From assembly GCA_017592665.1 (NCBI GenBank), contig JAGFNW010000015.1, positions 62,001 through 126,000 on the forward strand: a stretch of 64,000 bases of DNA, in the 5' to 3' direction. The notes under the pieces were generated by a model, which ran no database searches, was not told the DNA's origin, and saw only the letters and a program-made list of their open reading frames with translations. Source of the stretch: Streptosporangiaceae bacterium NEAU-GS5 (GTDB lineage: Bacteria > Actinomycetota > Actinomycetes > Streptosporangiales > Streptosporangiaceae). This document shows, piece by piece, positions 51,744 to 61,402 of this stretch; position 1 is the first letter of the stretch, and each line of letters starts with the position of its first letter. The position numbers and the translations under genes were made by a program.

Positions 51744-54280
51744 GGCCGGGCATCCGAGCGGGACGAGATCGGCATGGAAAGGATCATGGTGAGGCCTCCC
51801 CCGGGGGTCTCGTCGGGAACCAGTGAGCCGCCCATGGCCTCGGCCAGGCCGCGCGAGAGCGCCAGCCCGAGCCCGACGCCGGTGTGGTTGTCCCGGTCGC
51901 CGCGGCGCTGGAACGGCAGGAAGACCCGGTCGTGATCCTCGGATGGGATGCCCGGGCCGCGGTCGATGACCCGGATCTCGACGACGTCGTCGTGCCAGCT
52001 GGCGGTGAGCCACACCTTCTGGTCCGGCGGGCTGTAGCGGACCGCGTTCGACATGAGGTTGACCAGGATCCGCTCGACCAGCGCCGGATCGGCCACGATC
52101 TCGGGCAGCTCGACCGAGACGTCGCCCTCGATCCGCGCGCTCAGCGGGCCGAGGTCGTCGACGGCCCGGGGCACGATCTCCTCGAGCGCCACCGGCTGGA
52201 GGCTGAGGCCGAGCATCCCGGCCTGCAGGCGGCTCATGTCGAGCAGGTTGGCGACCAGGCGGTCGAGGCGGGCCAGCGACTCCTCGGCCGTGGCCAGCAG
52301 TTCGGTGCGGTCTTCTGGCGACCACTGGATCTCGTCGTTGCGCAGGCTCTCCACCGCGGCCTTGGCCGAGGCGAGCGGGGTGCGCAGGTCGTGGCTGACG
52401 GCCGCGAGCAGGGCCGTGCGCATGCGGTCGGCCTCGGCCAGCGGCCGGGCCTGCTCGGCCTCCTCGCGCAGCCGCTCCTGGCGGAGCGCGACCGCGGCCT
52501 CGGCGGCGAACGCCTCGACCACGCGCCGGTCGCTCGCGTCGAGCAGCCGCCCGCGGAGCGCGAGCACGAGATCGTCGTCGACCGCCACGTCGGTGTCGGC
52601 CACGCCGGGGCAGGTGGCCGGTTCGCCGCCGGACGTCGCCACGATCCGCCACGCCCCCGGCGCGGTCTGGTCGTCGGGGCTGCGCGCGCCGACCCGTTCC
52701 AGCAGGGTCGCCGACTGGAGGCCGTAGGTCTCCTTGAGCCGGGCCAGCAGGGACGGCAGGGCGGCCTCGCCCCGCAGCACGTGGCCGGCGAGGGTGGACA
52801 GCACCTCGGCGTCGGCCGTGGCTCTCGCGGCCTCGCGCGTACGGCGTGCGGCGAGGTCGACGATCGCGCTGACGGCCACCGCCACCAGCACGAACACGAC
52901 GAGGGCCAGCACGTTCTCCGGATCGGCGACCGTCAGCTTGTTGATGGGCGGTGCGAAGAACCAGTTCAGCAGCAGGAATCCGCCGACGGCCGCGGTGACG
53001 GCCGGCCACATCCCGCCGACCAGCGCCACGCCGACCACGGCGGCGAGGAAGAGCAGGATGTCGCTCGGCAGCGACAGGTCCGGCCGGAACGGGACCAGCG
53101 CGGCGGTCAGCGCCGGCATGCCGAGCAGCGCCATGGCCCATCCGATCAGCCGCCGCGTGCGGGTCAGCGCGGCCGGGGGCCGCCGGCCGCGGCGGCCTTT
53201 GCTGACCTGCTCGTGGGTGATCATGTGGACGTCGATGCTGCCGGACATGGCGATCGTCGTGACGCCCACGCCCCTGGCGAAGATCTGGGCGACCCGGCCG
53301 CGCCGCGACGCGCCGAGCACGAGCTGGGTGGCGTTGACGCCGCGCGCGAACTCCAGCAGGGAGCGCGGCACGTCGTCGCCCACGACCTGGTGGTAGGTGC
53401 CGCCGAGGCTCTCGACCAGGACGCGCTGCCGGGCCAGGTTGGCGGGGTCGGCGCCGCTGAGCCCGTCGCCCGTGGTCACGTGTACGGCCAGCAGGTCGGC
53501 GCCCTTCGTCCGCCCCGCGATCCGGGCCGCCCGCCGGATGAGCGTGTCGCCTTCGGCACCGCCGGTGAGCGCGACCACCACGCGTTCGCGGGCCTCCCAG
53601 GTGCCGGAGATGCCGTGTTCGGCCCGATATCGGTCGAGTTGCTCATCGACTTTTCCCGCGACCCAAAGGAGGGCGAGCTCGCGGAGGGCGGTCAGGTTGC
53701 CCACTCTGAAATACCGGGACAGGGCCGCATCGATCTTCTCCGGTGGGTAGATGTTGCCGTGCGCCATCCGGCGGCGCAGCGCCTCGGGCGACATGTCGAC
53801 CAGCTCGACCTGGTCGGCCTGGCGGACCACCTCGTCCGGCACGGTCTCCCGCTGCGGCACCCCGGTGATCGCCTGTACGACGTCGTTGACCGACTCCAGA
53901 TGCTGGATGTTGACGGTCGAGACGACGTCGATGCCGGCGTCCAGCAGTTCCTCGATGTCCTGCCAGCGCTTGGGGTTGCGCGAGCCCGGCACGTTGGTGT
54001 GCGCGAGCTCGTCCACGAGCGCGAGCGAGGGCCGCCGGGCGAGGACCGCGTCCACGTCGAGCTCGGTGAAGTTCGCCTCCCGGTAGACCATGTCCTTCCG
54101 GGGGACGACGTCCAGGCCTTCGAGCAGCTCGGCGGTCCGGGCGCGGCCGTGGGTCTCCACGTACCCCACGACCACGTCCCGGCCCCGCTCCAGCGCCCGG
54201 CGGCCCTCACCGAGCATCGCGAACGTCTTGCCCACGCCGGGCGCCGCGCCCAGGTAGACCCGCAGTCGTCCGCGTCCCAT
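51740..54280 (-). CDS. kdpD: KdpD sensor histidine kinase
   Basis: The 846-residue product has the full KdpD layout: N-terminal KdpD domain with Walker A GAAPGVGKT (about 13-21) and DELAHTNVPGS, a USP domain (about 225-350), four membrane spans of DUF4118 (about 385-480), a GAF-like region, HisKA with phospho-His in AAVSHDLRTPLASAK, and HATPase with NLMSNAVRYSP and GVGLGLALSRG. It senses low K+ or ionic strength at the membrane and phosphorylates KdpE. E. coli KdpD is 894 residues. It lies between kdpC and kdpE in one operon and overlaps kdpE by four bases. Confidence 0.97.
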   Translation of the reverse strand: MGRGRLRVYLGAAPGVGKTFAMLGEGRRALERGRDVVVGYVETHGRARTAELLEGLDVVPRKDMVYREANFTELDVDAVLARRPSLALVDELAHTNVPGSRNPKRWQDIEELLDAGIDVVSTVNIQHLESVNDVVQAITGVPQRETVPDEVVRQADQVELVDMSPEALRRRMAHGNIYPPEKIDAALSRYFRVGNLTALRELALLWVAGKVDEQLDRYRAEHGISGTWEARERVVVALTGGAEGDTLIRRAARIAGRTKGADLLAVHVTTGDGLSGADPANLARQRVLVESLGGTYHQVVGDDVPRSLLEFARGVNATQLVLGASRRGRVAQIFARGVGVTTIAMSGSIDVHMITHEQVSKGRRGRRPPAALTRTRRLIGWAMALLGMPALTAALVPFRPDLSLPSDILLFLAAVVGVALVGGMWPAVTAAVGGFLLLNWFFAPPINKLTVADPENVLALVVFVLVAVAVSAIVDLAARRTREAARATADAEVLSTLAGHVLRGEAALPSLLARLKETYGLQSATLLERVGARSPDDQTAPGAWRIVATSGGEPATCPGVADTDVAVDDDLVLALRGRLLDASDRRVVEAFAAEAAVALRQERLREEAEQARPLAEADRMRTALLAAVSHDLRTPLASAKAAVESLRNDEIQWSPEDRTELLATAEESLARLDRLVANLLDMSRLQAGMLGLSLQPVALEEIVPRAVDDLGPLSARIEGDVSVELPEIVADPALVERILVNLMSNAVRYSPPDQKVWLTASWHDDVVEIRVIDRGPGIPSEDHDRVFLPFQRRGDRDNHTGVGLGLALSRGLAEAMGGSLVPDETPGGGLTMILSMPISSRSDARP

Positions 54281-54282
54281 CG

Positions 54283-55095
54283 CTAACGGTCCAGCGCGAG
54301 GTTGAGCTCGAGCACGTTCACCGCCGGCCGGCCCATGAATCCGAGGGCGCGGCCCGTGGTGTACTGCTTGATCAGGGCGTTCACGCGGTCGACGGGGATC
54401 CCGCGCTCCCGTGCCACCCGCGGGGCCTGCAGCTGCGCGTATTCGACCGAGATCTGCGGGTCGAGCCCGCTGCCGCCGGCCGTGACCGCGTCCGGCGGGA
54501 CCACGGCGACTCCGTTGCCCTTGATCGGAACGGTCCTGCCGGTCGAATAGTCCTCACCGGGCTTGGCGCACTCCACCTTCACCCCCTGATATTCGGCGAT
54601 GAACGGCGTGGCCGGGCAGGCCTGGTTGACGCTGACCGCGCGGGTCACGGCGCCGACGGCCGGGAAGACCTTGAGCACCGCGCCGACGCCGTCGGACGTG
54701 CAGTACGGCCGGGCCCCGCTGACGCCCTCGAGTTCGCCGACCGCCTTGGACCGGGCGCACACCTGGGTGAGCAGTGACTGCCGGTCCTTGGTGTCCACGA
54801 CGTCTTCGGGGCCGAGGTTGCCGGCCGCGCTTGCCAGCAGGTCGTAGCCGTCGCCGGCGGCCGACGGGCGGCTCTGGAAGTACTGCCGGTGGCCTTCGAA
54901 GGACTGGCCGATGATGGCGCTGCCGACGACCTTGCCGCCCTTCTCGATCAGCGAGCCGTTGGCCTTGCCGTGGAAGAGGGCCTGGGCGACTCCGGTGGTG
55001 ACCAGGGGATAGATGACGCCGGTCGCCACGGTCAGGACGAGCAGGGCGCGCAGCGCCGCTATGTGCCGGCGGATCCAGCTTGGCAGGCGTTCCAT
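54283..55095 (-). CDS. kdpC: KdpC subunit of the K+-transporting ATPase, with an enlarged domain
   Basis: The 270-residue product has one N-terminal membrane span (LRALLVLTVATGVIYPLVTTG) and the KdpC hallmarks GSAIIGQSF, FQSRPSAAG, GGSGLDPQISVEYAQLQAPRVA and VNVLELNLALD. E. coli KdpC is about 190 residues; the extra length is an insertion of about 70 residues (about 110-185) between the SRPSA and GGSGLDP motifs that carries four Cys and could be disulfide-bonded outside the cell. KdpC stabilises the KdpFABC complex. The start codon follows the kdpB stop with no gap. Confidence 0.95.
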   Translation of the reverse strand: MERLPSWIRRHIAALRALLVLTVATGVIYPLVTTGVAQALFHGKANGSLIEKGGKVVGSAIIGQSFEGHRQYFQSRPSAAGDGYDLLASAAGNLGPEDVVDTKDRQSLLTQVCARSKAVGELEGVSGARPYCTSDGVGAVLKVFPAVGAVTRAVSVNQACPATPFIAEYQGVKVECAKPGEDYSTGRTVPIKGNGVAVVPPDAVTAGGSGLDPQISVEYAQLQAPRVARERGIPVDRVNALIKQYTTGRALGFMGRPAVNVLELNLALDR

Positions 55096-57144
55096 TTATG
55101 ACATCCCAGGAAGGTACATGATCAACAGGTCGATGATCTTGATGCCGACGAACGGCACGATGATGCCGCCCAGGCCGTAGAGGTAGAGGTTGCGCGACAG
55201 CAGCTTCGACGCGCTCGAGGGCCGGTAGCGCACGCCGCGCAGGGCGAGCGGGATCAGCGCCACGATGATGATCGCGTTGAAGATGACGGCCGACAGGATC
55301 GCCGACTGCGGGCTGTGCAGCCGCATGATGTTGAGCGCGTCGAGGCCCGGATACACGGCCGCGAACATGGCGGGAATGATCGCGAAGTACTTGGCGATGT
55401 CGTTGGCGATCGAGAAGGTGGTCAGCGCCCCCCGCGTGATGAGCAGCTGCTTGCCGATCTCGACGATCTCGATCAGCTTGGTCGGGTTGGAGTCGAGGTC
55501 GACCATGTTGCCGGCCTCCTTGGCGGCCGACGTGCCGGTGTTCATCGCCACGCCGACGTCGGCCTGCGCGAGCGCGGGCGCGTCGTTGGTGCCGTCGCCG
55601 GTCATGGCGACCAGGCGGCCGCCCTCCTGCTCCTGCTTGATCAGCGCGAGCTTGTCCTCGGGCGTGGCCTCGGCGAGGAAGTCGTCCACGCCCGCCTCGT
55701 CCGCGATGGCCTTGGCGGTCAGCGGGTTGTCACCCGTGATCATGACGGTGCGGATGCCCATCCGGCGCATCTCGTCGAACCGCTCGCGCATGCCCTGCTT
55801 GACCACGTCCTTGAGGTGGATGACCCCGAGAACCTTGCCCTTCTCGGCCACGACGAGCGGGGTGCCGCCGGTGGCGGAGATGCCGTCGACGACGTGGCCG
55901 ACCTCGTCGGTCGGGTGGCCGCCGCCGTCGCGTACCCACTTCATGACGGCGGTGGCGGCGCCCTTGCGGACCTCGCGCCCGCCGACGTTCACGCCGGACA
56001 TCCGGGTCTGCGCGGTGAACGGCACCCACTCGGCGCCGTGTACGTCGCGTTCCCGCAGGCCGTACCGCTCCTTGGCGTACACGACGATCGAGCGGCCCTC
56101 GGGGGTTTCGTCGGCGAGCGACGACAGCTGCGCCGCCTCGGCCAGCTCGCGCTCGGAGATCCCGGCGACCGGGATGAACTCCGACGCCTGCCGGTTGCCG
56201 AGCGTGATGGTGCCGGTCTTGTCCAGCAGCAGGGTGTTGACGTCGCCGGCCGCCTCGACGGCGCGGCCGCTCATGGCCAGCACGTTGCGCTGGACGAGGC
56301 GGTCCATCCCGGCGATGCCGATGGCCGAAAGCAGCGCCCCGATGGTGGTCGGGATGAGGCAGACCAGCAGCGAGACCAGCACGATGCCGCTGACGCCGTT
56401 GCCGTCGAGCGCGATGGAGTCCGGCACGCCCGCGTTCACGGTCTTCGAGTAGATGGCCAGCGGCTGCATGGTGACGGTCGCGGCCAGGAAGATGATCGTG
56501 AGCGCGGCCAGCAGGATGTTGAGCGCGATCTCGTTGGGCGTCTTCTGCCGGTTGGCGCCCTCGACGAGGGCGATCATCCGGTCGATGAAGCTCTCGCCGG
56601 GCTTCTGGGTGATCTCCACGACGATCCGGTCGGACAGCACCTTGGTGCCGCCGGTCACAGCGGACCGGTCGCCGCCGGACTCGCGGATCACGGGGGCCGA
56701 CTCGCCGGTGATGGCCGACTCGTCGACCGACGCGATGCCCTCGATCACGTCGCCGTCGCCCGGGATGACGTCTCCGGCCTCGACGACGACGCGGTCGCCC
56801 TGCTTGAGCTGGGTGGCGGCGATGACCTCGCCGCTGACCAGCCGTGCCATGGTGTCGCGCTTGGCGGCGCGCAGCGTGGCCGCCTGGGCCTTGCCGCGGC
56901 CCTCGGCGACCGCCTCGGCCAGGTTGGCGAACAGCACGGTCAGCCAGAGCCACACGACGATGGCCCAGGCGAAGAACGACGGCTTGGCGATGGCCAGCAC
57001 AGTGGTGAAGACCGCGCCGATCTCCACGATGAACATGACCGGGTTGCGCCACAGGGTCACCGGGTTGAGCTTCCGCAGCGCGTCGGGCAGCGAGGTGACC
57101 AGTTGCTTGGGGTCCAACAGGCCCCCACGTACGGGGGAAGGCAT
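55096..57144 (-). CDS. kdpB: KdpB P-type ATPase subunit
   Basis: The 682-residue catalytic subunit starts at ATG 57144, overlapping the kdpA stop by one base (TAATG). It has the P-type signature DKTGTIT with the phosphorylated Asp, the A-domain TGES motif, [36 protein letters not shown] and seven membrane spans. It hydrolyses ATP to drive K+ through KdpA. The longer open frame extending to 58200 is antisense-independent shadow sequence inside kdpA and is not used. Confidence 0.97.
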   Translation of the reverse strand: MPSPVRGGLLDPKQLVTSLPDALRKLNPVTLWRNPVMFIVEIGAVFTTVLAIAKPSFFAWAIVVWLWLTVLFANLAEAVAEGRGKAQAATLRAAKRDTMARLVSGEVIAATQLKQGDRVVVEAGDVIPGDGDVIEGIASVDESAITGESAPVIRESGGDRSAVTGGTKVLSDRIVVEITQKPGESFIDRMIALVEGANRQKTPNEIALNILLAALTIIFLAATVTMQPLAIYSKTVNAGVPDSIALDGNGVSGIVLVSLLVCLIPTTIGALLSAIGIAGMDRLVQRNVLAMSGRAVEAAGDVNTLLLDKTGTITLGNRQASEFIPVAGISERELAEAAQLSSLADETPEGRSIVVYAKERYGLRERDVHGAEWVPFTAQTRMSGVNVGGREVRKGAATAVMKWVRDGGGHPTDEVGHVVDGISATGGTPLVVAEKGKVLGVIHLKDVVKQGMRERFDEMRRMGIRTVMITGDNPLTAKAIADEAGVDDFLAEATPEDKLALIKQEQEGGRLVAMTGDGTNDAPALAQADVGVAMNTGTSAAKEAGNMVDLDSNPTKLIEIVEIGKQLLITRGALTTFSIANDIAKYFAIIPAMFAAVYPGLDALNIMRLHSPQSAILSAVIFNAIIIVALIPLALRGVRYRPSSASKLLSRNLYLYGLGGIIVPFVGIKIIDLLIMYLPGMS

Positions 57145-58796
57145 TACAGCAGTCCTTCTGCGAGCGGCCCGAGCGCGAGCGCCGGGAGGAAGGTGAGCGC
57201 GACCAGGATGAGCGTCACGCCGGCGACCAGGCCGACGAACTGGCCGCGGTGTGTGGGCAGCGTGCCGGCCGACGCTGGAACGGGCGCCTGCTTGGCCAGC
57301 GATCCGGCCAGCGCCAGGACCAGGACGATCGGCAGGAACCGGCCGAACGCCATGCACAGGCCGAGGGTGGTGTTGTAGAAGTCGGTGTTCACGCTGACGC
57401 CGCCGAACGCCGAGCCGTTGTTGTTCGAGGCGGACGTGTACGCGTACAAGATCTCCGAAAGCCCATGGGGGCCCGTGTTGAGCATGGCGGCGCGGCCGGT
57501 GTCGGTGCCCATCGCCAGCGCCGTGCCGATCAGCACGAGCGCCGGGGTGGCCAGGAAGTAGAGCGAGGCCAGCTTCATCTCGCGGGCGCCGATCTTCTTG
57601 CCGAGATACTCGGGCGTACGGCCGACCATGAGGCCGGCGACGAAGACCGTGATCACGGCGAGGATGAGGATGCCGTACAGGCCGGAGCCGACGCCACCCG
57701 GCGCCACCTCGCCGAACATCATGTTGAGGATCAGCATGCCGCCGCCGATGGCGGTGTAGGAGTCGTGGAACGAGTTCACGGCGCCGGTGCTGGTGAGCGT
57801 GGTCGCCGACCCGAACAGGCCGGAGTCGGACACGCCGAAGCGGGCTTCCTTGCCTTCCAGGGCCTGGCCGACGGCCTGTGGCACGGTGCCGAGGTGGCTC
57901 AGCTCGGCCCACTGCGTGACGCCGATGCTGACGATCGCCAGGATGGCCATGACCGAGACGATCGCGTAGCCCTGCCGGTTGTCCCCGACCATCCGGCCGA
58001 ACGTGCGCGGCAGGGCGAACGCGATGACCGTGAGCAGGAAGATCTCGATCCAGTTGGTCCAGGCCGTCGGGTTCTCGAACGGGTGGGCCGAGTTGGCGTT
58101 GAAGATGCCGCCGCCGTTGGTGCCGAGTTCCTTGATCGCTTCCTGGGAGGCCGCCCCCGCCGGGGTGAAGGTCTGCTCGCCGCCGATCAGCGTGGCCCAC
58201 ACGTGGTGGTCGCCGAAGGTCTGGATCACGCCGCCGGCCACCAGCAGGACGGCGCCGACGAAGGCGATGGGCAGCAGGATCCGGATGGTGCCCCGGACCA
58301 GGTCGACCCAGAAGTTGCCGAGGTCGTCGGTGCGCCTCCGCGCGAACCCCCGGACGAGGGCGATGGCGACGGCCATGCCAACGGCGGCGGACACGAAGTT
58401 CTGCACGGCGAGGCCCGCCGTCTGCACGACGTGGCCCATGGTGGCCTCACCGGAGTAGGCCTGCCAGTTGGTGTTGGTGACGAAGCTGACGGCCGTGTTC
58501 CAGGACAGCGCCGGCGGGACGGCGTCGAAGCCGAGGTTGCCCCACAGGTGGTTCTGCACCCGCTGCAGGAGGTACAGGAACAGGATGGACACCGCCGAGA
58601 AGGCGAGCACGCTGCGCGCGTAGACGGGCCAGCGCTGCTCGCTGTCGGCGTTCACGCCGATCAGACGGTAGATCGTCCGCTCTACGCGGAGGTGCCGGGT
58701 GCTCGTGTAGACCCGGTACATGTAGTCGCCGAGCGGCCGGTGAACGACGGCAAGGGCGATGATGATGGACGCGATGAACAGGAGTCCGTACGGCAT
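57144..58796 (-). CDS. kdpA: KdpA K+-binding channel subunit
   Basis: The 550-residue product has about ten membrane spans and four selectivity-filter-like repeats, including [39 protein letters not shown] and [17 protein letters not shown]. It binds and conducts K+ in the KdpFABC complex. ATG 58796 overlaps the kdpF stop by one base within ATGA. Confidence 0.97.
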   Translation of the reverse strand: MPYGLLFIASIIIALAVVHRPLGDYMYRVYTSTRHLRVERTIYRLIGVNADSEQRWPVYARSVLAFSAVSILFLYLLQRVQNHLWGNLGFDAVPPALSWNTAVSFVTNTNWQAYSGEATMGHVVQTAGLAVQNFVSAAVGMAVAIALVRGFARRRTDDLGNFWVDLVRGTIRILLPIAFVGAVLLVAGGVIQTFGDHHVWATLIGGEQTFTPAGAASQEAIKELGTNGGGIFNANSAHPFENPTAWTNWIEIFLLTVIAFALPRTFGRMVGDNRQGYAIVSVMAILAIVSIGVTQWAELSHLGTVPQAVGQALEGKEARFGVSDSGLFGSATTLTSTGAVNSFHDSYTAIGGGMLILNMMFGEVAPGGVGSGLYGILILAVITVFVAGLMVGRTPEYLGKKIGAREMKLASLYFLATPALVLIGTALAMGTDTGRAAMLNTGPHGLSEILYAYTSASNNNGSAFGGVSVNTDFYNTTLGLCMAFGRFLPIVLVLALAGSLAKQAPVPASAGTLPTHRGQFVGLVAGVTLILVALTFLPALALGPLAEGLL

Positions 58797-58885
58797 CAGA
58801 ACCGCTCCGGGAAGAGCAGGGCCGCGATCAAGAAGATCACCAGGCCGATCGACACGATCAGTCCTGTGGCGTTGATCGCACTCAC
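58796..58885 (-). CDS. kdpF: KdpF small subunit
   Basis: GTG 58885 to TGA 58796 codes 29 residues with one membrane span and the end LFPERF, the typical C-terminus of KdpF. KdpF stabilises the KdpFABC complex at the protein-lipid interface. Its start overlaps the stop of the preceding small gene (GTGA) and its stop overlaps the kdpA ATG. Confidence 0.92.
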   Translation of the reverse strand: MSAINATGLIVSIGLVIFLIAALLFPERF

Positions 58886-58965
58886 AGGCGTTCCACCGCC
58901 TTGACGACGAGCCCGAGGATCACGAACACCGCGATCGTCAGGGCGACGAAGATGAGGTCAGCCAT
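58882..58965 (-). CDS. 27-residue membrane peptide at the head of the kdp operon
   Basis: ATG 58965 to TGA 58882 codes a peptide that begins [14 protein letters not shown] and ends with a Lys/Glu/Arg tail, having one membrane span. GGAGGAAT lies about six bases upstream. It overlaps kdpF by four bases, so it is the first gene of the operon. It is too short for normal gene finders; similar peptides may sit before kdpF in other actinomycetes. A role as an extra Kdp complex subunit is inference. Confidence 0.8.
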   Translation of the reverse strand: MADLIFVALTIAVFVILGLVVKAVERL

Positions 58966-59105
58966 CCCTATTCCTCCGATTCCTTTCGGTCATCACGACC
59001 AGGAAATCGCGGCTTTTGGGGGCTTTTGCGCGTCTTGACGGGTTCCATACGGCCCGCAGTCGAATGTTGACACCGTCCCGACGGAGACCCTCCGGGGTCA
59101 TGGAT

Positions 59106-59129
59106 GAACGCGTCAGCAGTGCGTCAAGA
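59106..59129 (-). promoter_or_regulatory. candidate KdpE box upstream of the kdp operon
   Basis: On the minus strand TCTTGACGCAC-N3-TGACGCGTTC lies 141 bases before the first kdp-operon start. The direct TTGACG/CTGACG repeats match those before the APC permease at 44766-44788. It overlaps the region upstream of the divergent plus-strand gene. Confidence 0.5.
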
Positions 59130-59183
59130 TCTCGCCGGATTTGCCGGTATCGCCGTCGGCGCAGCGGTGAAACGATCTCATGT

Positions 59184-59801
59184 ATGGCATTCGACGAGTG
59201 GGCACACCGGATCTTCGTGCTCAAGGACGAGGACGAGACCGACTACTCACCGGACGAGCGGTTGCGCATCGCGATCGAGGTGTGCCTGAACGCCGGGCGG
59301 CTCATCGACATGTACGACAGAGAGCAGCTCAGGGACGGCCTGTGGCATTTCAACGGGGCGTTCTTCCAGCCGATCTACGACGAGGCCCTGCCGGAGCAGG
59401 ACCGGCTCGCGTGTGTGGCGGCGATCCGCACGCTCTACACCGACCTCTTCGAGCCCTACTGCGACGATCAGCTCGGCCACGACGAGCTGGACGACCGGCC
59501 GCCGAATCCGCCGCTCAACACCATGTGCTACATGTGGTGGGACACCTTCCCCTCGTGGGGCCACCCCGGCGATCCCCGGGCGCAGACCATCGACCAGGCG
59601 CTGCTCGGCCTGATGGGCGGCCAGCTGGACAACCCCAACATGGCCATCGTGGAGGGCGGGCTGCACGGCCTCGGGCACTGGCATTTCCGCTATCCGGATC
59701 AGACCACCGAACTCGTCGACGGCTTCCTGAGCCGGCATCCGCGGGCCCACCCGGTCCTCCGGCGGTATGCGACATGGGCCAGGAAAGGCCACGTCTTGTG
59801 A
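59184..59801 (+). CDS. hypothetical cytoplasmic protein
   Basis: The 205-residue product is acidic and rich in Asp, Trp and His, with no membrane span or signal. Notable segments are DYSPDERLRIAIEVCLNAGRL, NTMCYMWWDTFPSW and HGLGHWHFRYPD, whose His cluster could bind a metal. I do not recognise the family. ATG 59184 begins the conserved-looking part but has no strong ribosome site; ATG 59100 in the same frame is an alternative. It is divergent from the kdp operon and shares its promoter region, so it may be co-regulated, but that is unproven. Confidence 0.7.
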   Translation: MAFDEWAHRIFVLKDEDETDYSPDERLRIAIEVCLNAGRLIDMYDREQLRDGLWHFNGAFFQPIYDEALPEQDRLACVAAIRTLYTDLFEPYCDDQLGHDELDDRPPNPPLNTMCYMWWDTFPSWGHPGDPRAQTIDQALLGLMGGQLDNPNMAIVEGGLHGLGHWHFRYPDQTTELVDGFLSRHPRAHPVLRRYATWARKGHVL

Positions 59802-59859
59802 TAAATCCCGTTATGGTGCTGAGCGCCGAATGCCGCTCAACCTGAACAGGGAGACAAAA

Positions 59860-60072
59860 ATGAGCGAGAGCGAGTACGCGCCGACCTTCGCGATTGTGGA
59901 CGCCGACGGCGACGGGCTGATCTCCGCCGAGGAGCTCGTCCGCCTCATGGACGTGCTGGGCCAGCCCATCACCGAAGAGGGCGCCCAGGCCGCGATCGAC
60001 AAGGTGGACGAGAACGGCGACGGGATGATCAACCTGGCGGAGTTCGGCGCCTGGCTGGCCACAACCAGGTAA
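59860..60072 (+). CDS. EF-hand calcium-binding protein
   Basis: The 70-residue product holds two EF-hand loops, DADGDGLISAEE and DENGDGMINLAE, each with the expected Asp/Asn/Asp/Glu ligands at loop positions 1, 3, 5 and 12. It is like the small actinomycete calcium-binding proteins (CabB/EfhP type) thought to buffer or sense Ca2+ in the cytoplasm. ATG 59860 follows GGGAG at six bases; the longer frame from 59767 has no such site. Confidence 0.92.
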   Translation: MSESEYAPTFAIVDADGDGLISAEELVRLMDVLGQPITEEGAQAAIDKVDENGDGMINLAEFGAWLATTR

Positions 60073-60096
60073 CACTCCGAGCCGGGCACTACTACA

Positions 60097-60131
60097 CCTC
60101 CCGTCGAATAGTTCACGATGGCGACGGGAGG
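60097..60131 (+). promoter_or_regulatory. hairpin that can sequester the ribosome site of the PucR gene
   Basis: CCTCCCGTCG (60097-60106) is perfectly complementary to CGACGGGAGG (60122-60131) across a 15-base loop. The right arm contains the GGGAGG ribosome site of the PucR gene, which starts at 60137. The helix could serve as terminator for the EF-hand gene or as a translational switch. Confidence 0.6.
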
Positions 60132-60136
60132 GACCG

Positions 60137-61324
60137 ATGGGGACCAAACCGCTCTGGAACGCCCTGCCCGCAGGCGTCGCCCGGCTCCTCCGCCCTGGCA
60201 TCGGCCAGGTCGCGGACCAGATGATCGACGAGATCCAGCGCAGCGTGCCCGAGTACGCCCGGCCGTCCGACGAGGTCTACATCAAGGTCGTGCGGCTCGC
60301 GGTCGAAGAGGCGCTGCGTCGCTTCGTCGAGTTCGTCGAGCATCCGGACGTTCCGTGGGACCCCGAGGTGTTCCGCGCCATCGGGCGGGGCGAGGCGGCC
60401 GAAGGCCGCGACCTCGAACCGCTGCAGGCGGCCATGCGACTTGGCGCCCGAGTCGCCTGGCGCCAGCTCACCGAACAGCGCGACCGTCTCGGCCTCGATC
60501 CCCAGACCCTCTACGACCTGGGCGAGGCGATCTTCGTTTTCCTCGACCAGCTGGCCGACGCCGCCGCCGAAGGTTACGCGGAGGCCCGCGCGCACGCGGC
60601 CGGCGAGCTGGAGCGCCGCCGGCGCCGCCTGCTCGACCTGCTGCTCAGCCAGCCGGCCGCCTCCCCCGACGCCATCGCCGACCTGGCCAAGGCCGCCCAA
60701 TGGCTCCGGCCGCGCACGGCCGCCGTGGTCGTGCTCGAAGAGCGCAACAGCGGCTATCGGACCCCGTCGCTCCCCCCTCACGTGCTGCCCGGCCTCGACC
60801 GGCGGATCCCGTGCCTGCTCGTGCCCGACCCGGACGGCCCCGGCCAGGCCGCCATGCTGGACCTGGGCCTGCGCGGCTGGCACGCCGCGATCGGCCCCGC
60901 CGTGCCGCTGGCCCAGGCCGCCGCGTCGCTCAGATGGGCGCGCGAGGCCATGGAGCTGGGCCGGCGCGGAATCCTGCCGGGCGAGGGCGTGCTGCGGTGC
61001 GCCGACCACATGGCCACGCTCGTGGTCTTCAGGGACGAGGCGCTGGTCGCCGCGCTCGCCGCCACGCGGCTCGCGCCCCTGGCCCACCTGCGCCCGAGCC
61101 AGCAGGATCGGCTGGCCGAGACGCTGCTCGCCTGGCTGCGCTTCGGCCGCGGGGCGGGCGAGGTGGCCGCCCGGCTGCACGTGCACCCGCAGACCGTCCG
61201 CTATCGGCTCCGTCAGATCGAGGAGCTGTACGGCGAGCAGCTGGCCGACCCCGACGTGCGCTTCGAACTGGAGATCGTGCTCCGCGCCAGACAGGCACAA
61301 GTGGGCAAGTTGCCCAAATCCTAG
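60137..61324 (+). CDS. PucR/CdaR-type helix-turn-helix regulator
   Basis: The 395-residue product has an N-terminal helical sensor-like domain (about 1-170), a central region, and a C-terminal PucR helix-turn-helix (VAARLHVHPQTVRYRLRQIEELYG, about 345-372), the defining feature of the family. Many PucR regulators control catabolic genes for purines, aromatic acids or amino acids. Here it lies directly upstream of hmgA and fahA on the same strand, and two palindromes stand between its end and hmgA, so it is the likely regulator of homogentisate breakdown. ATG 60137 follows GGGAGGG. Confidence 0.88.
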   Translation: MGTKPLWNALPAGVARLLRPGIGQVADQMIDEIQRSVPEYARPSDEVYIKVVRLAVEEALRRFVEFVEHPDVPWDPEVFRAIGRGEAAEGRDLEPLQAAMRLGARVAWRQLTEQRDRLGLDPQTLYDLGEAIFVFLDQLADAAAEGYAEARAHAAGELERRRRRLLDLLLSQPAASPDAIADLAKAAQWLRPRTAAVVVLEERNSGYRTPSLPPHVLPGLDRRIPCLLVPDPDGPGQAAMLDLGLRGWHAAIGPAVPLAQAAASLRWAREAMELGRRGILPGEGVLRCADHMATLVVFRDEALVAALAATRLAPLAHLRPSQQDRLAETLLAWLRFGRGAGEVAARLHVHPQTVRYRLRQIEELYGEQLADPDVRFELEIVLRARQAQVGKLPKS

Positions 61325-61348
61325 CCTCTTACCTGGGCATTGTGCTCA
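61302..61348. promoter_or_regulatory. paired palindromes upstream of hmgA
   Basis: TGGGCAA-G-TTGCCCA (61302-61316) is a perfect palindrome inside the last codons of the PucR gene. TGGGCA-TTG-TGCTCA (61334-61348) is a second copy with one mismatch. Centres are 32 bases apart, three helical turns, and the second ends 54 bases before the hmgA start. Confidence 0.6.
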
Positions 61349-61402
61349 TAACAGGGGGTGGGTGATTGCCACGCCTGCCCGGACTCGGCTTGTATGGGAA
61401 GC

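Noticed and set aside
55096-58200. A very long open frame running from kdpB through kdpA
   Set aside because: The upstream part is an out-of-frame shadow of kdpA; kdpB begins at 57144 where the family N-terminus starts.
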